A stretch of 64,000 bases of DNA from Sulfuriflexus sp. GTDB taxonomy: Bacteria; Pseudomonadota; Gammaproteobacteria; AKS1. The DNA is taken from positions 1 through 64,000 of the forward strand of contig JAGLUW010000019.1 in assembly GCA_023134145.1 (NCBI GenBank). The letters are read 5' to 3'. Positions 19,897-29,248 of this stretch are shown here, one piece after another. The first letter of the stretch is position 1, and the number at the start of each line of letters is the position of its first letter. The notes under the pieces are model-generated. The model was not told the DNA's origin, made no database searches, and saw nothing but the letters and a program-made list of their open reading frames with translations. Made by a program: the position numbers and the translations under genes.

Positions 19897-19923
19897 TAGA
19901 CATTTTATCACCCAGATAGTTCG
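19897..19923 (-). promoter_or_regulatory. sigma-E-type promoter of rpoE
   Basis: On the minus strand GAACTA (-35), a 16-bp spacer and TCTAG (-10) match the sigma-E/AlgU pattern GAACTT-N16-TCTGA at the core bases GAACT and TCT. The predicted transcript starts about 45 bp before the rpoE ATG. This is what autoregulation would require. Confidence 0.65.
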
Positions 19924-19936
19924 CTCACTGGGTGAA
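19909..19936. other. 8-bp dyad in the rpoE-nadB divergent region
   Basis: TCACCCAG-N12-CTGGGTGA is a perfect inverted repeat. It encloses the -35 element of the candidate rpoE promoter and lies about 80 bp before nadB. Its position suggests an operator that could affect either gene; no regulator is identified. Confidence 0.45.
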
Positions 19937-20017
19937 TTTATTATATTCTCATGGTCATGTGATTCTTAAAACACAGTTTAGTCCATAAACATAAGAAAAT
20001 GTTCCATTATTAAGCCT

Positions 20018-21646
20018 ATGAGCAAAAAATACAGCAGTGATGTACTGATTATTGGTGGCGGCCTAGCGGGGCTGAGCACTGCCCTGCGCCTTGCTGATCA
20101 GATGAAAGTGGCCATTATTTCCAAAGGCCCTTTAACCGAAAGTGCCAGTTTATATGCCCAGGGCGGTATCGCTGCTGTTTTAGACCAAGAAGATTCCTTT
20201 TCGACGCATATTGAAGACACCCTCAATGCTGGCGGCGGCATATGCAATCCTGAAGTTGTTGAATCAGTCATTAAACGTGGCCCGCAAAATATCCAATGGC
20301 TCATCGAGCAAGGTGTTTTGTTTACTCGAGAATCAGGTGAAGATGGTTACGGTTGTTACCACTTGACCCGCGAAGGTGGGCATTCTCGCCGTCGTGTTAT
20401 TCACGCCAAAGATGCAACAGGCAAAGCCGTTGAAATGACATTAGGTGAAAAGGTTAAACATCATAAAAATATAACCGTATTTGAAGATCACATCGTGGTC
20501 GATCTGATCACCAGCGCAAAATTAGGCCAAACCGGTAACCAATGTCGCGGCGCATACATCTTAGAACGTAGTTCAGGAAAAGTGCATAGTTTTGCGGCAC
20601 GCTGTGTGGTGTTAGCAACCGGTGGAGCAAACAAGGTTTACCTTTATACAACCAATCCCGATGTTTCGACGGGTGATGGTATTGCTATGGCATGGCGCGC
20701 AGGTTGTCGTGTTGCCAATATGGAATTTATTCAATTCCACCCTACTTGCCTTTATCACCCCAAGGCCAAAACATTTCTCATGACCGAAGCCATTCGAGGC
20801 GAAGGCGGTAAACTTCGTCTACCCGATGGCTCATCGTTTATGGAACAATTTGATTCACGGGCAGAACTTGCGCCACGTGATGTTGTTGCCCGTGCCATTG
20901 ATCACGAGATGAAATGTCTCGGTATTGATCATGTATTACTCGATATTAGTCATAAGCCTGCGAACTTTATTCGCGCACACTTCCCTAATATTTATGCACG
21001 CTGTTTAGAGTATGGCTATGACATGACCAAAGATGCCGTGCCTGTCGTTCCCGCCGCACATTATACTTGTGGCGGTGTGATGACTGACATCAATGGCCGC
21101 ACTGATATCGACGGCCTTTATGCAATTGGTGAAACCGCTTGCACCGGTCTACATGGTGCAAATCGTCTTGCCAGTAACTCATTACTTGAATGTTTAGTTT
21201 TTTCTGAATCTGCTAGTAAAGATATTCTAGAAAAATTACCAACTTATATTTTAAGCAAACATCTTCCTGATTGGGACGAGAGTCGTGTAACTAATTCTGA
21301 TGAAGAAGTCGTTGTAAGTCATAACTGGGATGAGCTTCGTCGATTCATGTGGGACTACGTTGGCATCGTTCGCACCAATAAACGTTTAGAACGCGCCAAG
21401 AGCCGTGTTGATTTATTGCAACGTGAAATCGATGATTACTATGGTAACTTCCGCGTTACCAATGATTTACTTGAGCTGCGTAATCTAGCGCAAGTTGCCG
21501 ACATGATTATTCGTTGTGCCATGCAACGCCATGAAAGTCGTGGCCTGCACTATACGCTTGATTATCCTGAAACGATGGACAACTATACGCCCGACACAAT
21601 ACTTATTCCTGATAATTACTCACCTGATACGGCCATTAGCGCCTAA
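20018..21646 (+). CDS. nadB: L-aspartate oxidase
   Basis: FAD enzyme that oxidises L-aspartate to iminoaspartate, the first step of NAD synthesis. It has 542 residues. The N-terminal FAD-binding segment is [18 protein letters not shown], then [12 protein letters not shown], and the catalytic region is [10 protein letters not shown]-like ([13 protein letters not shown]). Further family motifs are RGEGGKLRL and [17 protein letters not shown]. It resembles SdhA but lacks the SdhA signature SHTVAAQGG. It is divergent from rpoE, as in Pseudomonas. Its 3' end overlaps ygfX on the other strand by 11 bp. Confidence 0.97.
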   Translation: MSKKYSSDVLIIGGGLAGLSTALRLADQMKVAIISKGPLTESASLYAQGGIAAVLDQEDSFSTHIEDTLNAGGGICNPEVVESVIKRGPQNIQWLIEQGVLFTRESGEDGYGCYHLTREGGHSRRRVIHAKDATGKAVEMTLGEKVKHHKNITVFEDHIVVDLITSAKLGQTGNQCRGAYILERSSGKVHSFAARCVVLATGGANKVYLYTTNPDVSTGDGIAMAWRAGCRVANMEFIQFHPTCLYHPKAKTFLMTEAIRGEGGKLRLPDGSSFMEQFDSRAELAPRDVVARAIDHEMKCLGIDHVLLDISHKPANFIRAHFPNIYARCLEYGYDMTKDAVPVVPAAHYTCGGVMTDINGRTDIDGLYAIGETACTGLHGANRLASNSLLECLVFSESASKDILEKLPTYILSKHLPDWDESRVTNSDEEVVVSHNWDELRRFMWDYVGIVRTNKRLERAKSRVDLLQREIDDYYGNFRVTNDLLELRNLAQVADMIIRCAMQRHESRGLHYTLDYPETMDNYTPDTILIPDNYSPDTAISA

Positions 21647-22112
21647 GCAACTTTTCTGGCTCGGCAGGTTTTGAAAGTCGCAGCCGACAGCGTAACTGCC
21701 TATGTGCTTCCTCTCCTAATGCATCTCTGAACAATGGCAAACTAATCCGCCTGTAAGAAGACCCTTCTATTTTAAAATTAAGAATAACCAGCAAAGGGTG
21801 TACATAACTGTCATCGCATAAATCAACATAGTGTTTACTTTGGTCGTGCAATATTAACGACCAATCGCCATCAGTAGATTGCGATATCTTAATCACACTA
21901 CTATTAGCTGATAACAGAATACATTTTCTGAAATAATAATATCCGCTATAGACAAGCACGGGGATAAATAGAAGTAATGTAAAACCAATAACAGGAATAA
22001 CAACCGCAACACTTAATCCTGCAATAATATGCAGTGCTAACAATAATGCTGCGAATGTTCGCGATGCTTTTGGTTCAAGGTGTAACGCCTTGTCGAATGG
22101 CTTCGATGACAT
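21636..22112 (-). CDS. YgfX/CptA family membrane protein
   Basis: A small inner-membrane protein of about 158 residues from the ATG at 22112 ([15 protein letters not shown]). Two adjacent hydrophobic segments (about 15-50) are followed by a soluble domain with [12 protein letters not shown] and [11 protein letters not shown]. This is the layout of YgfX, which in E. coli is encoded with SdhE and was described as a toxin acting on FtsZ and MreB; that role is disputed. Its start overlaps sdhE by 38 bp. The track start at 22139 would add nine residues without support. Confidence 0.78.
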   Translation of the reverse strand: MSSKPFDKALHLEPKASRTFAALLLALHIIAGLSVAVVIPVIGFTLLLFIPVLVYSGYYYFRKCILLSANSSVIKISQSTDGDWSLILHDQSKHYVDLCDDSYVHPLLVILNFKIEGSSYRRISLPLFRDALGEEAHRQLRCRLRLSKPAEPEKLLRR

Positions 22113-22341
22113 GTTGTATGTGCGCCTCCTTGTGCACATGACGGCCCATTAAATATTCAAGTAACTCAGTATCAACGATATCGAGCAATTCAACAAAGGC
22201 CTGTTTCGATTCACTGCTTAATTGCGTATATCCATTTTCTAAGAAATTAGTTAACAATAAATCGAGTTCTAACATACCTCGACGACATTGCCATGCTAAC
22301 CGTGTTATCGACTCCGTTTCTTTCTCAACAGACTTTGTCAT
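22075..22341 (-). CDS. sdhE: succinate dehydrogenase FAD assembly factor
   Basis: A small soluble protein of 88 residues that promotes covalent attachment of FAD to SdhA. The conserved family motif is present as RLAWQCRRGMLELDLLL, including the RGxxE core. It starts within 1 bp of the sdhB stop, so it is the fifth gene of the sdh operon. The same family was earlier named CptB, antitoxin to YgfX/CptA. Confidence 0.92.
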   Translation of the reverse strand: MTKSVEKETESITRLAWQCRRGMLELDLLLTNFLENGYTQLSSESKQAFVELLDIVDTELLEYLMGRHVHKEAHIQHVIEAIRQGVTP

Positions 22342-23036
22342 TACACAGATTTCTTAACCATCATTTGTTTTATCTTACCAATAGCCTTGGTCGGGTTAAG
22401 CCCTTTCGGACAAACCTCCACGCAATTCATAATACTGTGACAACGAAATAATTTATACGCATCATCTAACATTTGTAAGCGTTTTTCAGTTGCCTGATCT
22501 CGACTATCTGCCAAGAAACGACTTGCCTGCAATAAAGCTGCTGGGCCAAGAAAACGTTCCGGGTTCCACCAGAATGACGGGCATGCCGTTGAACAACAAC
22601 CGCATAAAATACATTCATAAAGGCCATCTAATTGTTCACGCTGTTCAGGTGTTTGCAAACGTTCCACTTCTGGTTGTGGATCATTGTTCTGTAGCCATGG
22701 TTCAACCGCACGATACTGTTTGTAAAATTGCTCCATATCGACAATGAGATCGCGAATCACTGGCCGACCCGGTAAGGGACGCAGCGTCACCTTGCCGCCC
22801 AAACTAGCTAGAGAAGTCACACAAGCCAAACCATTACGACCATTGATACTCATCGAGTCTGAACCACACACGCCTTCACCACAGGAACGTCGAAAACCCA
22901 ATGTTTCATCTTGTTCTTTCAACAATAACAAGGCATCCAGCAACATCATGTCAGGAGGACAATCATCCAAGACAAAATCTTGCATGTAGGGCTTCGCATC
23001 TACATCAGGATTGTATCTATATATAGAGAAGTGCAT
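22341..23036 (-). CDS. sdhB: succinate dehydrogenase iron-sulfur subunit
   Basis: Carries electrons from SdhA to the quinone site. It has 231 residues. The 2Fe-2S ligands are in RRSCGEGVCGSDSMSING with the later GLAC. The 4Fe-4S and 3Fe-4S ligands are in CILCGCCSTACP and CHSIMNCVEVCPKGLNP. It immediately follows sdhA with no intergenic bases. Confidence 0.98.
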   Translation of the reverse strand: MHFSIYRYNPDVDAKPYMQDFVLDDCPPDMMLLDALLLLKEQDETLGFRRSCGEGVCGSDSMSINGRNGLACVTSLASLGGKVTLRPLPGRPVIRDLIVDMEQFYKQYRAVEPWLQNNDPQPEVERLQTPEQREQLDGLYECILCGCCSTACPSFWWNPERFLGPAALLQASRFLADSRDQATEKRLQMLDDAYKLFRCHSIMNCVEVCPKGLNPTKAIGKIKQMMVKKSV

Positions 23037-24842
23037 CTAGTACACCCGCTCTTTAGGTGGGAAGGTTTCCACACTTAGCGGTTTGGTATGTACCGGTTTA
23101 AAATCCAACTGACGCTCTTTCTTATAGAATAAACTGTGCTTAAGCCAATTAACATCGTTACGCTCAGGATAATCAATCCGTGAATGCGCGCCGCGGCTTT
23201 CCTTCCGCCCTAATGCCGCGCAGATAGTTGCTATCGCAACATCCATCAGGTTTTCTAATTCTAATGCCTCAATTCTTGCTGTATTAAATTGTTGACTATG
23301 ATCCGTTAATCGCACATCCGGTAAACGTTTTTCAAGTTCAACAACCTTTTGTAAACCCTCTTTAAGTACAGATTCAGTTCTAAATACGCCGCAATGTTCT
23401 TCCATAACCAGCTTCAATTTATTGCGCAAACTCGCGACTGATTCACCTTCACCTTTTTTATCCCAGCGTTGTAATCGCTGCATGGTTTTTTCAACCGCTG
23501 ATTCAGGCAAGTCACGATGATGCTGGTTCTCTGCAAGATATTCCATAATATGGTTTGCAGATGAACGACCGAATACCAAAATATCTAATAAGGAATTCCC
23601 ACCAAGACGGTTCGCACCATGAATCGACACACAAGCACATTCACCCGCCGCATATAAACCAGGCACTTCTTCTTCTGGCCCCGATGAAACCGGTACCACC
23701 ACCTGACCAAAACGATTAGTAGGAATACCACCCATCGTGTAATGCGCAGTGGGAAATACAGGGATCGGTTGTTCGGCGGGATCAATATTAAGAAATGATC
23801 GTGTTAGATCACAAATTCCTGGTAAACGCTTGTGCACGACGTCTTTACCAAGGTGATCGACCTTGAGTAAAATATGATCTTTATCTGGCCCGCAACCGCG
23901 CCCCTCTCGAATTTCTGTCGCAATCGCACGACTCACGACATCACGACTGGCAAGGTCTTTAGCCTTCGGTGCATAGTTCGGCATGAAGCGTTCGCCGTTA
24001 CCGTTGATAAGGTAACCACCCTCACCTCGAGCTGCTTCGGTAATTAACATACCCTTTCCGGCAATACCGGTTGGGTGGAATTGAAAGAATTCCATATCTT
24101 GTAGTGGAATGCCTGCACGCAAAGCCATGCCCATACCATCGCCAGTATTAATATGCGCATTGGTTGAAGTGCGAAAGATCTGTGCCGCTCCACCGGTTGC
24201 AATCAAGGTTGTCTTAGCTTCAATAACCAGAGGTTCACCCGTTGCGATATCCACAACTAACGCACCAAGAATATAACCGTCATCATCGCTAATGAGATCA
24301 ACTGAAAAATATTCATCAAAGAAGTGAGTACGTGCAGCAATGTTTTGCTGATAGAGCGCATGAATAATCGCATGACCGGTACGGTCTGCGGCAGCACAAG
24401 TTCGCGTAGCTTGATCACCACCAAAGTTTTGACTCTGCCCACCAAAGGGACGCTGATAGATCTTGCCATTTTCAAGCCGCGAGAATGGCACGCCAATATG
24501 TTCAAGTTCGTAAACAACACGAGGTGCTTCTCGACACATATATTCAATCGCATCTTGGTCACCAAGGTAATCACTGCCCTTGACCGTATCAAACATATGC
24601 CAATGCCAATTATCGTCTGTCACATTAGCAAGTGATGCATTCACACCACCCTGAGCCGCAACGGTATGCGAACGTGTTGGGAAAACTTTTGAAACGACAG
24701 CAACTCGCGCATCGGCCTGTGATAGTTCTAGTGCGGCACGTAGACCTGCACCGCCGGCACCAATCACCAAGGTATCAAATTTACGGCGAGGAATAGTCAA
24801 ACTGTCGCTCCAGTATTTATGAGTAATATTTTCAAAATCCAA
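23037..24842 (-). CDS. sdhA: succinate dehydrogenase flavoprotein subunit
   Basis: Catalytic subunit that oxidises succinate to fumarate with covalent FAD. The FAD-binding motif is [16 protein letters not shown], the FAD-linked histidine is in [16 protein letters not shown], and the active-site region includes [14 protein letters not shown] and [20 protein letters not shown]. The ATG at 24842 gives 601 residues but overlaps sdhD by 46 bp and has no good ribosome-binding site. A TTG at 24800 (before LTIPRRKFD) has GGAG seven bases upstream and overlaps the sdhD TGA, so it may be the true start (587 residues). Confidence 0.97.
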   Translation of the reverse strand: MDFENITHKYWSDSLTIPRRKFDTLVIGAGGAGLRAALELSQADARVAVVSKVFPTRSHTVAAQGGVNASLANVTDDNWHWHMFDTVKGSDYLGDQDAIEYMCREAPRVVYELEHIGVPFSRLENGKIYQRPFGGQSQNFGGDQATRTCAAADRTGHAIIHALYQQNIAARTHFFDEYFSVDLISDDDGYILGALVVDIATGEPLVIEAKTTLIATGGAAQIFRTSTNAHINTGDGMGMALRAGIPLQDMEFFQFHPTGIAGKGMLITEAARGEGGYLINGNGERFMPNYAPKAKDLASRDVVSRAIATEIREGRGCGPDKDHILLKVDHLGKDVVHKRLPGICDLTRSFLNIDPAEQPIPVFPTAHYTMGGIPTNRFGQVVVPVSSGPEEEVPGLYAAGECACVSIHGANRLGGNSLLDILVFGRSSANHIMEYLAENQHHRDLPESAVEKTMQRLQRWDKKGEGESVASLRNKLKLVMEEHCGVFRTESVLKEGLQKVVELEKRLPDVRLTDHSQQFNTARIEALELENLMDVAIATICAALGRKESRGAHSRIDYPERNDVNWLKHSLFYKKERQLDFKPVHTKPLSVETFPPKERVY

Positions 24843-25144
24843 AGCATCATCGCTATCAAATACAATGCAAGCAACGACAACAGTAATGCACGAATTGCAA
24901 AGGGATGCACATAATCAACTAGCACATCACGAATCCCGACCCATGCATGCAAAAACAAACCAGCAAAAAACAATATCCATGTAATGGTAACAACAGGTGA
25001 ATAAATAAAAGCCTGCCATGCATCGAGGCTATCCACCTTTTGGAAAATCACCGCAACCGGCATCAATACAATAAATAATAATAGATACACCGCTGATGCA
25101 CGCTGCAACAGCCATGCTCTTAAACCTGTTAACACGCCACTCAT
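24797..25144 (-). CDS. sdhD: succinate dehydrogenase membrane anchor subunit
   Basis: Three-helix membrane anchor that with SdhC holds haem b and the quinone site. It has about 115 residues from the ATG at 25144 ([23 protein letters not shown]). This start overlaps the sdhC stop by 4 bp and removes 19 unlikely residues from the track ORF. The family segment [16 protein letters not shown] contains the haem-ligand-type histidine and the VDYVHP end of the helix. Confidence 0.94.
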   Translation of the reverse strand: MSGVLTGLRAWLLQRASAVYLLLFIVLMPVAVIFQKVDSLDAWQAFIYSPVVTITWILFFAGLFLHAWVGIRDVLVDYVHPFAIRALLLSLLALYLIAMMLWILKILLINTGATV

Positions 25145-25518
25145 AAACTGGCACCCACCATTACGGCAGATATAATCAGTGCGAGTACAATCACTAACCA
25201 TGCAGTGCTGCGTGCTTGTTGTTTCTCAATACCAATGTCGATATCCAACAACAGATAACGTATGCCCGCTAATAGGTGATGTAACAAAGACCAAACAAGC
25301 AATGCCAATATGATTTTGACAGGAATGCTATCAAGGTATTCGAGAATATGTGCAAGGCCAGCTTCGTTTTGTAAGGAACGTTCTAGTGCATAAATCAAAA
25401 ATGGCAAAACCAGAAACAACAACACACCAGTAAGCCGATGTGCAATCGACATAATCGCCGTAATGGGGAATCGAATCTGCATAAGATTCAAAAAAACAGG
25501 TCGTTTTTGCTTCAACAT
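25141..25518 (-). CDS. sdhC: succinate dehydrogenase cytochrome b556 subunit
   Basis: Integral membrane subunit of 125 residues with three hydrophobic segments. The signature SIAHRLTGVLLFL follows the N-terminal RPVFLNLMQIRFP, and the haem-ligand region is SLLHHLLAGIRYLLLD. It is the first gene of sdhCDAB-sdhE-ygfX, divergent from ygfZ. Confidence 0.95.
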   Translation of the reverse strand: MLKQKRPVFLNLMQIRFPITAIMSIAHRLTGVLLFLVLPFLIYALERSLQNEAGLAHILEYLDSIPVKIILALLVWSLLHHLLAGIRYLLLDIDIGIEKQQARSTAWLVIVLALIISAVMVGASL

Positions 25519-25607
25519 ACGTATGACAGTCTTTCCCTACATAAAGTGGACTAATACGAACTAGAAAAGCCATCTTAACTCGCACATCCTTACGGTGCAA
25601 TTAGTGC

Positions 25608-25634
25608 GTATATCTAGGTTTCACGATGATATAC
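25608..25634. other. inverted repeat between sdhC and ygfZ
   Basis: GTATATC-N13-GATATAC is a perfect 7-bp inverted repeat in the 152-bp divergent region. The arms are AT-rich and close to palindromic themselves, so chance is possible. It lies about 40 bp before ygfZ and 90 bp before sdhC, a plausible operator position. Confidence 0.25.
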
Positions 25635-25670
25635 TGACAATATTGAACGATATTTATCAGGACAACGTAA

Positions 25671-26720
25671 ATGAGTAATGAATGGGCAGACTTTCTGCAA
25701 ACACAGCACGCACACAGTGACGAAGTGGGCGTAAGCCATTTTGCAGATGATGCGGCAACCGCAGATAACGATACAAACTTCATTTGCGATCTATCTCAGA
25801 TCGGTATCCTGCGTATTAACGGTGATGATGCAGAAACATTTTTGCAAGGCCAGTTAAGCAATGATGTTAACGCCCTTGATGGCAAGCAAAGCCAACTCAG
25901 TAGTTATTGCAGTCCTAAAGGTCGAATTCTAGCGAGCTTTAGACTTTATCGTACCGGCGATGATTTTTATCTACTCATCCCTGCCGATACACTTGCCGCA
26001 ACACAAAAACGTTTACGCATGTTTGTTTTAATGTCTAAAGTGACGATTGATGATGTTAGCGATGAATTAATCCGTATCGGTATTAGCGGTGAAAAGGCCA
26101 ATGCCGCGCTCGAACAACTATCACTTCCAGTGCCCGCGACTGAAAATGGATTGGCGAGTAAAGATTCCGTACATATTCTTGCTATTCCAAGTGCACAAAC
26201 ACGTTACATACTTGTCGCCCCACTCGCTGCTGCGCCAGATATGTGGAACAGCTTAAAAGAACAACTCCCGGCCAAAGGCTATAACCATTGGAATTTAATG
26301 GATATTCAGCAGGGCATCCCCAGTATTGTTGCTGCCACGGTTGATGCCTTTGTCCCACAAATGGTCAACCTGCATGCCATAGATGGTGTCAGTTTCAGCA
26401 AGGGCTGTTATCCCGGCCAAGAAATTGTCGCCAGAATGCACTATTTAGGAAAGCTAAAACGCCGGATGTATCGAGCACATGTCGAGACAGATCAAGCACC
26501 TAAGCCCGGAGATACACTATTTTCAGCCGACAGTGACAGTGGCCAAGGTGCTGGGCAAATAGTCATGAGCGCCGCATTAGCTAATGGGCACTACGAAGTG
26601 CTCGCGGTTATGCAAATCAAAGCATATGAGGAAAGTGGCCTGCATTTACACAATAACGAGGGACCAAAGCTCGAACCCAGAGATATTCCTTACACAGTCT
26701 CACTTGAGCGTGAAAAATAA
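25671..26720 (+). CDS. ygfZ: tRNA-modifying / Fe-S maintenance protein YgfZ
   Basis: Folate-binding protein of the GcvT-like family that supports Fe-S cluster enzymes such as MiaB. It has 349 residues. The signature KGCYPGQEIVARMHYLGKLKR contains the conserved cysteine. The N-terminal folate fold is visible at GDDAETFLQGQLSNDV. An AGGA precedes the ATG. Its neighbour is the sdh operon, which encodes an Fe-S enzyme. It is the first of two plus-strand genes. Confidence 0.94.
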   Translation: MSNEWADFLQTQHAHSDEVGVSHFADDAATADNDTNFICDLSQIGILRINGDDAETFLQGQLSNDVNALDGKQSQLSSYCSPKGRILASFRLYRTGDDFYLLIPADTLAATQKRLRMFVLMSKVTIDDVSDELIRIGISGEKANAALEQLSLPVPATENGLASKDSVHILAIPSAQTRYILVAPLAAAPDMWNSLKEQLPAKGYNHWNLMDIQQGIPSIVAATVDAFVPQMVNLHAIDGVSFSKGCYPGQEIVARMHYLGKLKRRMYRAHVETDQAPKPGDTLFSADSDSGQGAGQIVMSAALANGHYEVLAVMQIKAYEESGLHLHNNEGPKLEPRDIPYTVSLEREK

Positions 26721-26819
26721 CTAAATCAACCTTTATTTTCTGCTCAAACTGCCGATAACAATAATAAGAATCTTAATTCCTTATTTTGAATGCGGATATA
26801 GTCCCAATCGGAGACAACA

Positions 26820-27650
26820 GTGGAAATGATTGAAGAGTTTTATACCGGTCTTATCGAAGACATTAGTAACAATAAACTCGAATTACCCACCCTTCCCGAG
26901 GTCGCGTTAAAGGTTCGCGAGACCGTCGAAGACGATAACGTCAATGCCAGAAAGGTTGCCGATGTTATCGGTAGTGATGCAGCTCTTTCTGCCCGCCTTA
27001 TCCAAGTTGCCAATAGTCCAATGTACCGCGGTAGTAGCCCAATAGAAGATATTCAAATGGCCGTAGCAAGAATGGGTTTTACGGTTACCCGTGATTTAGT
27101 TGTTGGTCTCGCTATGCGTCAAATGTTTCAAGCCACATCTGATGTTACTGACATACGTTTACGATTAAGTTGGGAACACAGCACACAAGTTGCCGGTTTA
27201 ACAACGATGTTATGTAAGCATTTCACTAAGCTCAAACCTGATCAAGCGATGCTTGCCGGATTAGTTCACGATATTGGTGTACTACCTATTTTAGTGCGCG
27301 CTGAAGAATATCCTGACCTCTTAGAAAATCCGGCACTACTTGACAGTTTAACCAGAGAATTGCATCCAAGACTCGGCACACTCATTCTTGACTCATGGGA
27401 TTTCCCACAAGAACTTGTTGACGTTGCTGCCCAACATGAAAATCTTGAGTATGATTCAGGCGACAAGATTGACTACGTTGATCTCGTTCAGGTTGCCAAT
27501 ATTCAGGCTCACCAAGGTAATAATCATCCATTAGCTAATGTTGATGTCAGTAAAATACCTTCATGTATCAAGCTTGGCATGACTGGTGAAGAACATGACA
27601 TTGGTGATATCGGAGATGCAGAAGAACTACAAGGTATTCTGGTCGCTTAA
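26820..27650 (+). CDS. HDOD domain protein
   Basis: A 276-residue protein made almost entirely of one HDOD domain, a HD-related signalling domain. Visible segments: LPTLPEVALKVRETVEDDN, the variable region DAALSARLIQVANSPMYRG, and MLAGLVHDIGVLPIL, where the HD motif is retained as HD. No receiver, GGDEF or EAL domain is attached. The GTG at 26820 has CGGAG six bases upstream; an ATG two codons later is also possible. HDOD proteins are often linked to motility, biofilm or stress signalling, but no specific target is suggested here. It ends one base from lysS on the other strand. Confidence 0.85.
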   Translation: MEMIEEFYTGLIEDISNNKLELPTLPEVALKVRETVEDDNVNARKVADVIGSDAALSARLIQVANSPMYRGSSPIEDIQMAVARMGFTVTRDLVVGLAMRQMFQATSDVTDIRLRLSWEHSTQVAGLTTMLCKHFTKLKPDQAMLAGLVHDIGVLPILVRAEEYPDLLENPALLDSLTRELHPRLGTLILDSWDFPQELVDVAAQHENLEYDSGDKIDYVDLVQVANIQAHQGNNHPLANVDVSKIPSCIKLGMTGEEHDIGDIGDAEELQGILVA

Positions 27651-27651
27651 C

Positions 27652-29190
27652 TCAATCCTCGGCGGCTTTATCGTCCACGTTCTTTGCATTCACATCAGCA
27701 CGTGCACGCATGTGAGGGAAAAGCAAAACATCACGAATCGATGCCGAATCTGTTAGCAACATAACCAAACGATCGATACCAATACCTTCGCCCGCTGTTG
27801 GTGGCAAACCATGTTCTAAGGCAACCACATAGTCGGCATCAAAGTGCATTGCTTCATCATCGCCCGCATCTTTTTGCTCTACTTGTTCACGGAAACGTGC
27901 AGCCTGATCTTCGGCATCATTTAATTCCGAGAAACCATTCGCAATTTCACGTCCACCGACAAAGAATTCAAAACGATCCGTCACAAATGAGTTTTCATTA
28001 TTGCGGCGAGCTAGTGGCGACACTTCCGCCGGATACGCTGTAATAAATGTTGGATTCTTTAATTGATGCTCAACAGTCTTTTCAAATATTTCAATCTGCA
28101 CCTTACCAAGACCATAGCTATCTTTTATATGAATATCTAAACCTTCAGCAATTTTACGCGCTGTATCAAGATCATTAAGTTGCACTTCAGTTAACTCTGA
28201 ATTGAAATGCAAAATAGATTCAATCACCGTCATGCGAATAAACGGACTACCAAAATCGTATTGCTCACCTTGATATTCAACCATCGGCGAACCTAACAAA
28301 TCTTCGGCAAGGCCACGTAACAATTCTTCAGTGATATTCATGAGATCATGGTAATCAGCATATGCCTCATAAAATTCAATCATGGTAAATTCGGGATTGT
28401 GTCGCGTCGACAAACCTTCATTACGGAAGTTACGATTAATTTCATAAACGCGCTCAAAGCCACCCACAACTAAACGCTTGAGATATAGCTCAGGCGCAAT
28501 ACGCAGATATAACCCCATATCAAGTGCATTATGATGTGTCTCAAATGGTCTTGCGGCGGCACCACCTGGAATGGCTTGCATCATGGGTGTTTCAACTTCC
28601 ATGAAGTCACGCTTGTTAAAGAAGTCGCGAATGTAACCAATGATTTTAGTTCGCATAACAAAGGTGTTACGCGAAACATCATTCATAATCAGGTCAAGGT
28701 AACGTTGGCGGTAACGTGCTTCTTGATCAACAAGACCATGAAATTTTTCTGGCAATGGGCGCAAGGCTTTTGTTAACAGACGAATGTTATCAACTTTAAC
28801 TGATAGCTCACCGGTCTTAGTGCGAAACAGAACACCTTCAGCGCCAATAATGTCGCCAATATCCCATTTCTTAAATTGCGTGTTATAAAAACCTTCCGCT
28901 AACGTATCGCGAGTAACATACAACTGCATTTGACCTGACATATCTTGCACATGCGCAAATGAAGCTTTGCCCATAATACGGCGTGTCATCATGCGGCCAG
29001 CAATCGAAACACGAATTCCATCTTGTTCCAATTTATCGCCATCAACATCATTGTACTTAGCATGTAACTCACCCGCCATCACATCGCGACGGAAGTCATT
29101 TGGAAAGGCAATCCCATCACCATCATTTCGTAATGTATTGAGCTTATCGCGGCGTTGGGTTATCTGTTCGTTTTCATCAATGTCAGTCAT
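27652..29190 (-). CDS. lysS: lysyl-tRNA synthetase, class II
   Basis: Charges tRNA-Lys. It has 512 residues. The N-terminal OB fold for anticodon binding is at about 65-160. Class II motif 1 ([10 protein letters not shown]), motif 2 ([16 protein letters not shown]) and motif 3 ([15 protein letters not shown]) are all present. It is downstream of prfB, the usual prfB-lysS pair. Confidence 0.98.
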   Translation of the reverse strand: MTDIDENEQITQRRDKLNTLRNDGDGIAFPNDFRRDVMAGELHAKYNDVDGDKLEQDGIRVSIAGRMMTRRIMGKASFAHVQDMSGQMQLYVTRDTLAEGFYNTQFKKWDIGDIIGAEGVLFRTKTGELSVKVDNIRLLTKALRPLPEKFHGLVDQEARYRQRYLDLIMNDVSRNTFVMRTKIIGYIRDFFNKRDFMEVETPMMQAIPGGAAARPFETHHNALDMGLYLRIAPELYLKRLVVGGFERVYEINRNFRNEGLSTRHNPEFTMIEFYEAYADYHDLMNITEELLRGLAEDLLGSPMVEYQGEQYDFGSPFIRMTVIESILHFNSELTEVQLNDLDTARKIAEGLDIHIKDSYGLGKVQIEIFEKTVEHQLKNPTFITAYPAEVSPLARRNNENSFVTDRFEFFVGGREIANGFSELNDAEDQAARFREQVEQKDAGDDEAMHFDADYVVALEHGLPPTAGEGIGIDRLVMLLTDSASIRDVLLFPHMRARADVNAKNVDDKAAED

Positions 29191-29248
29191 GCTTTTTTCC
29201 GATTATGTCTAGCGTATCTATATAGTAACACGCGTTAAATTTGTCGTC

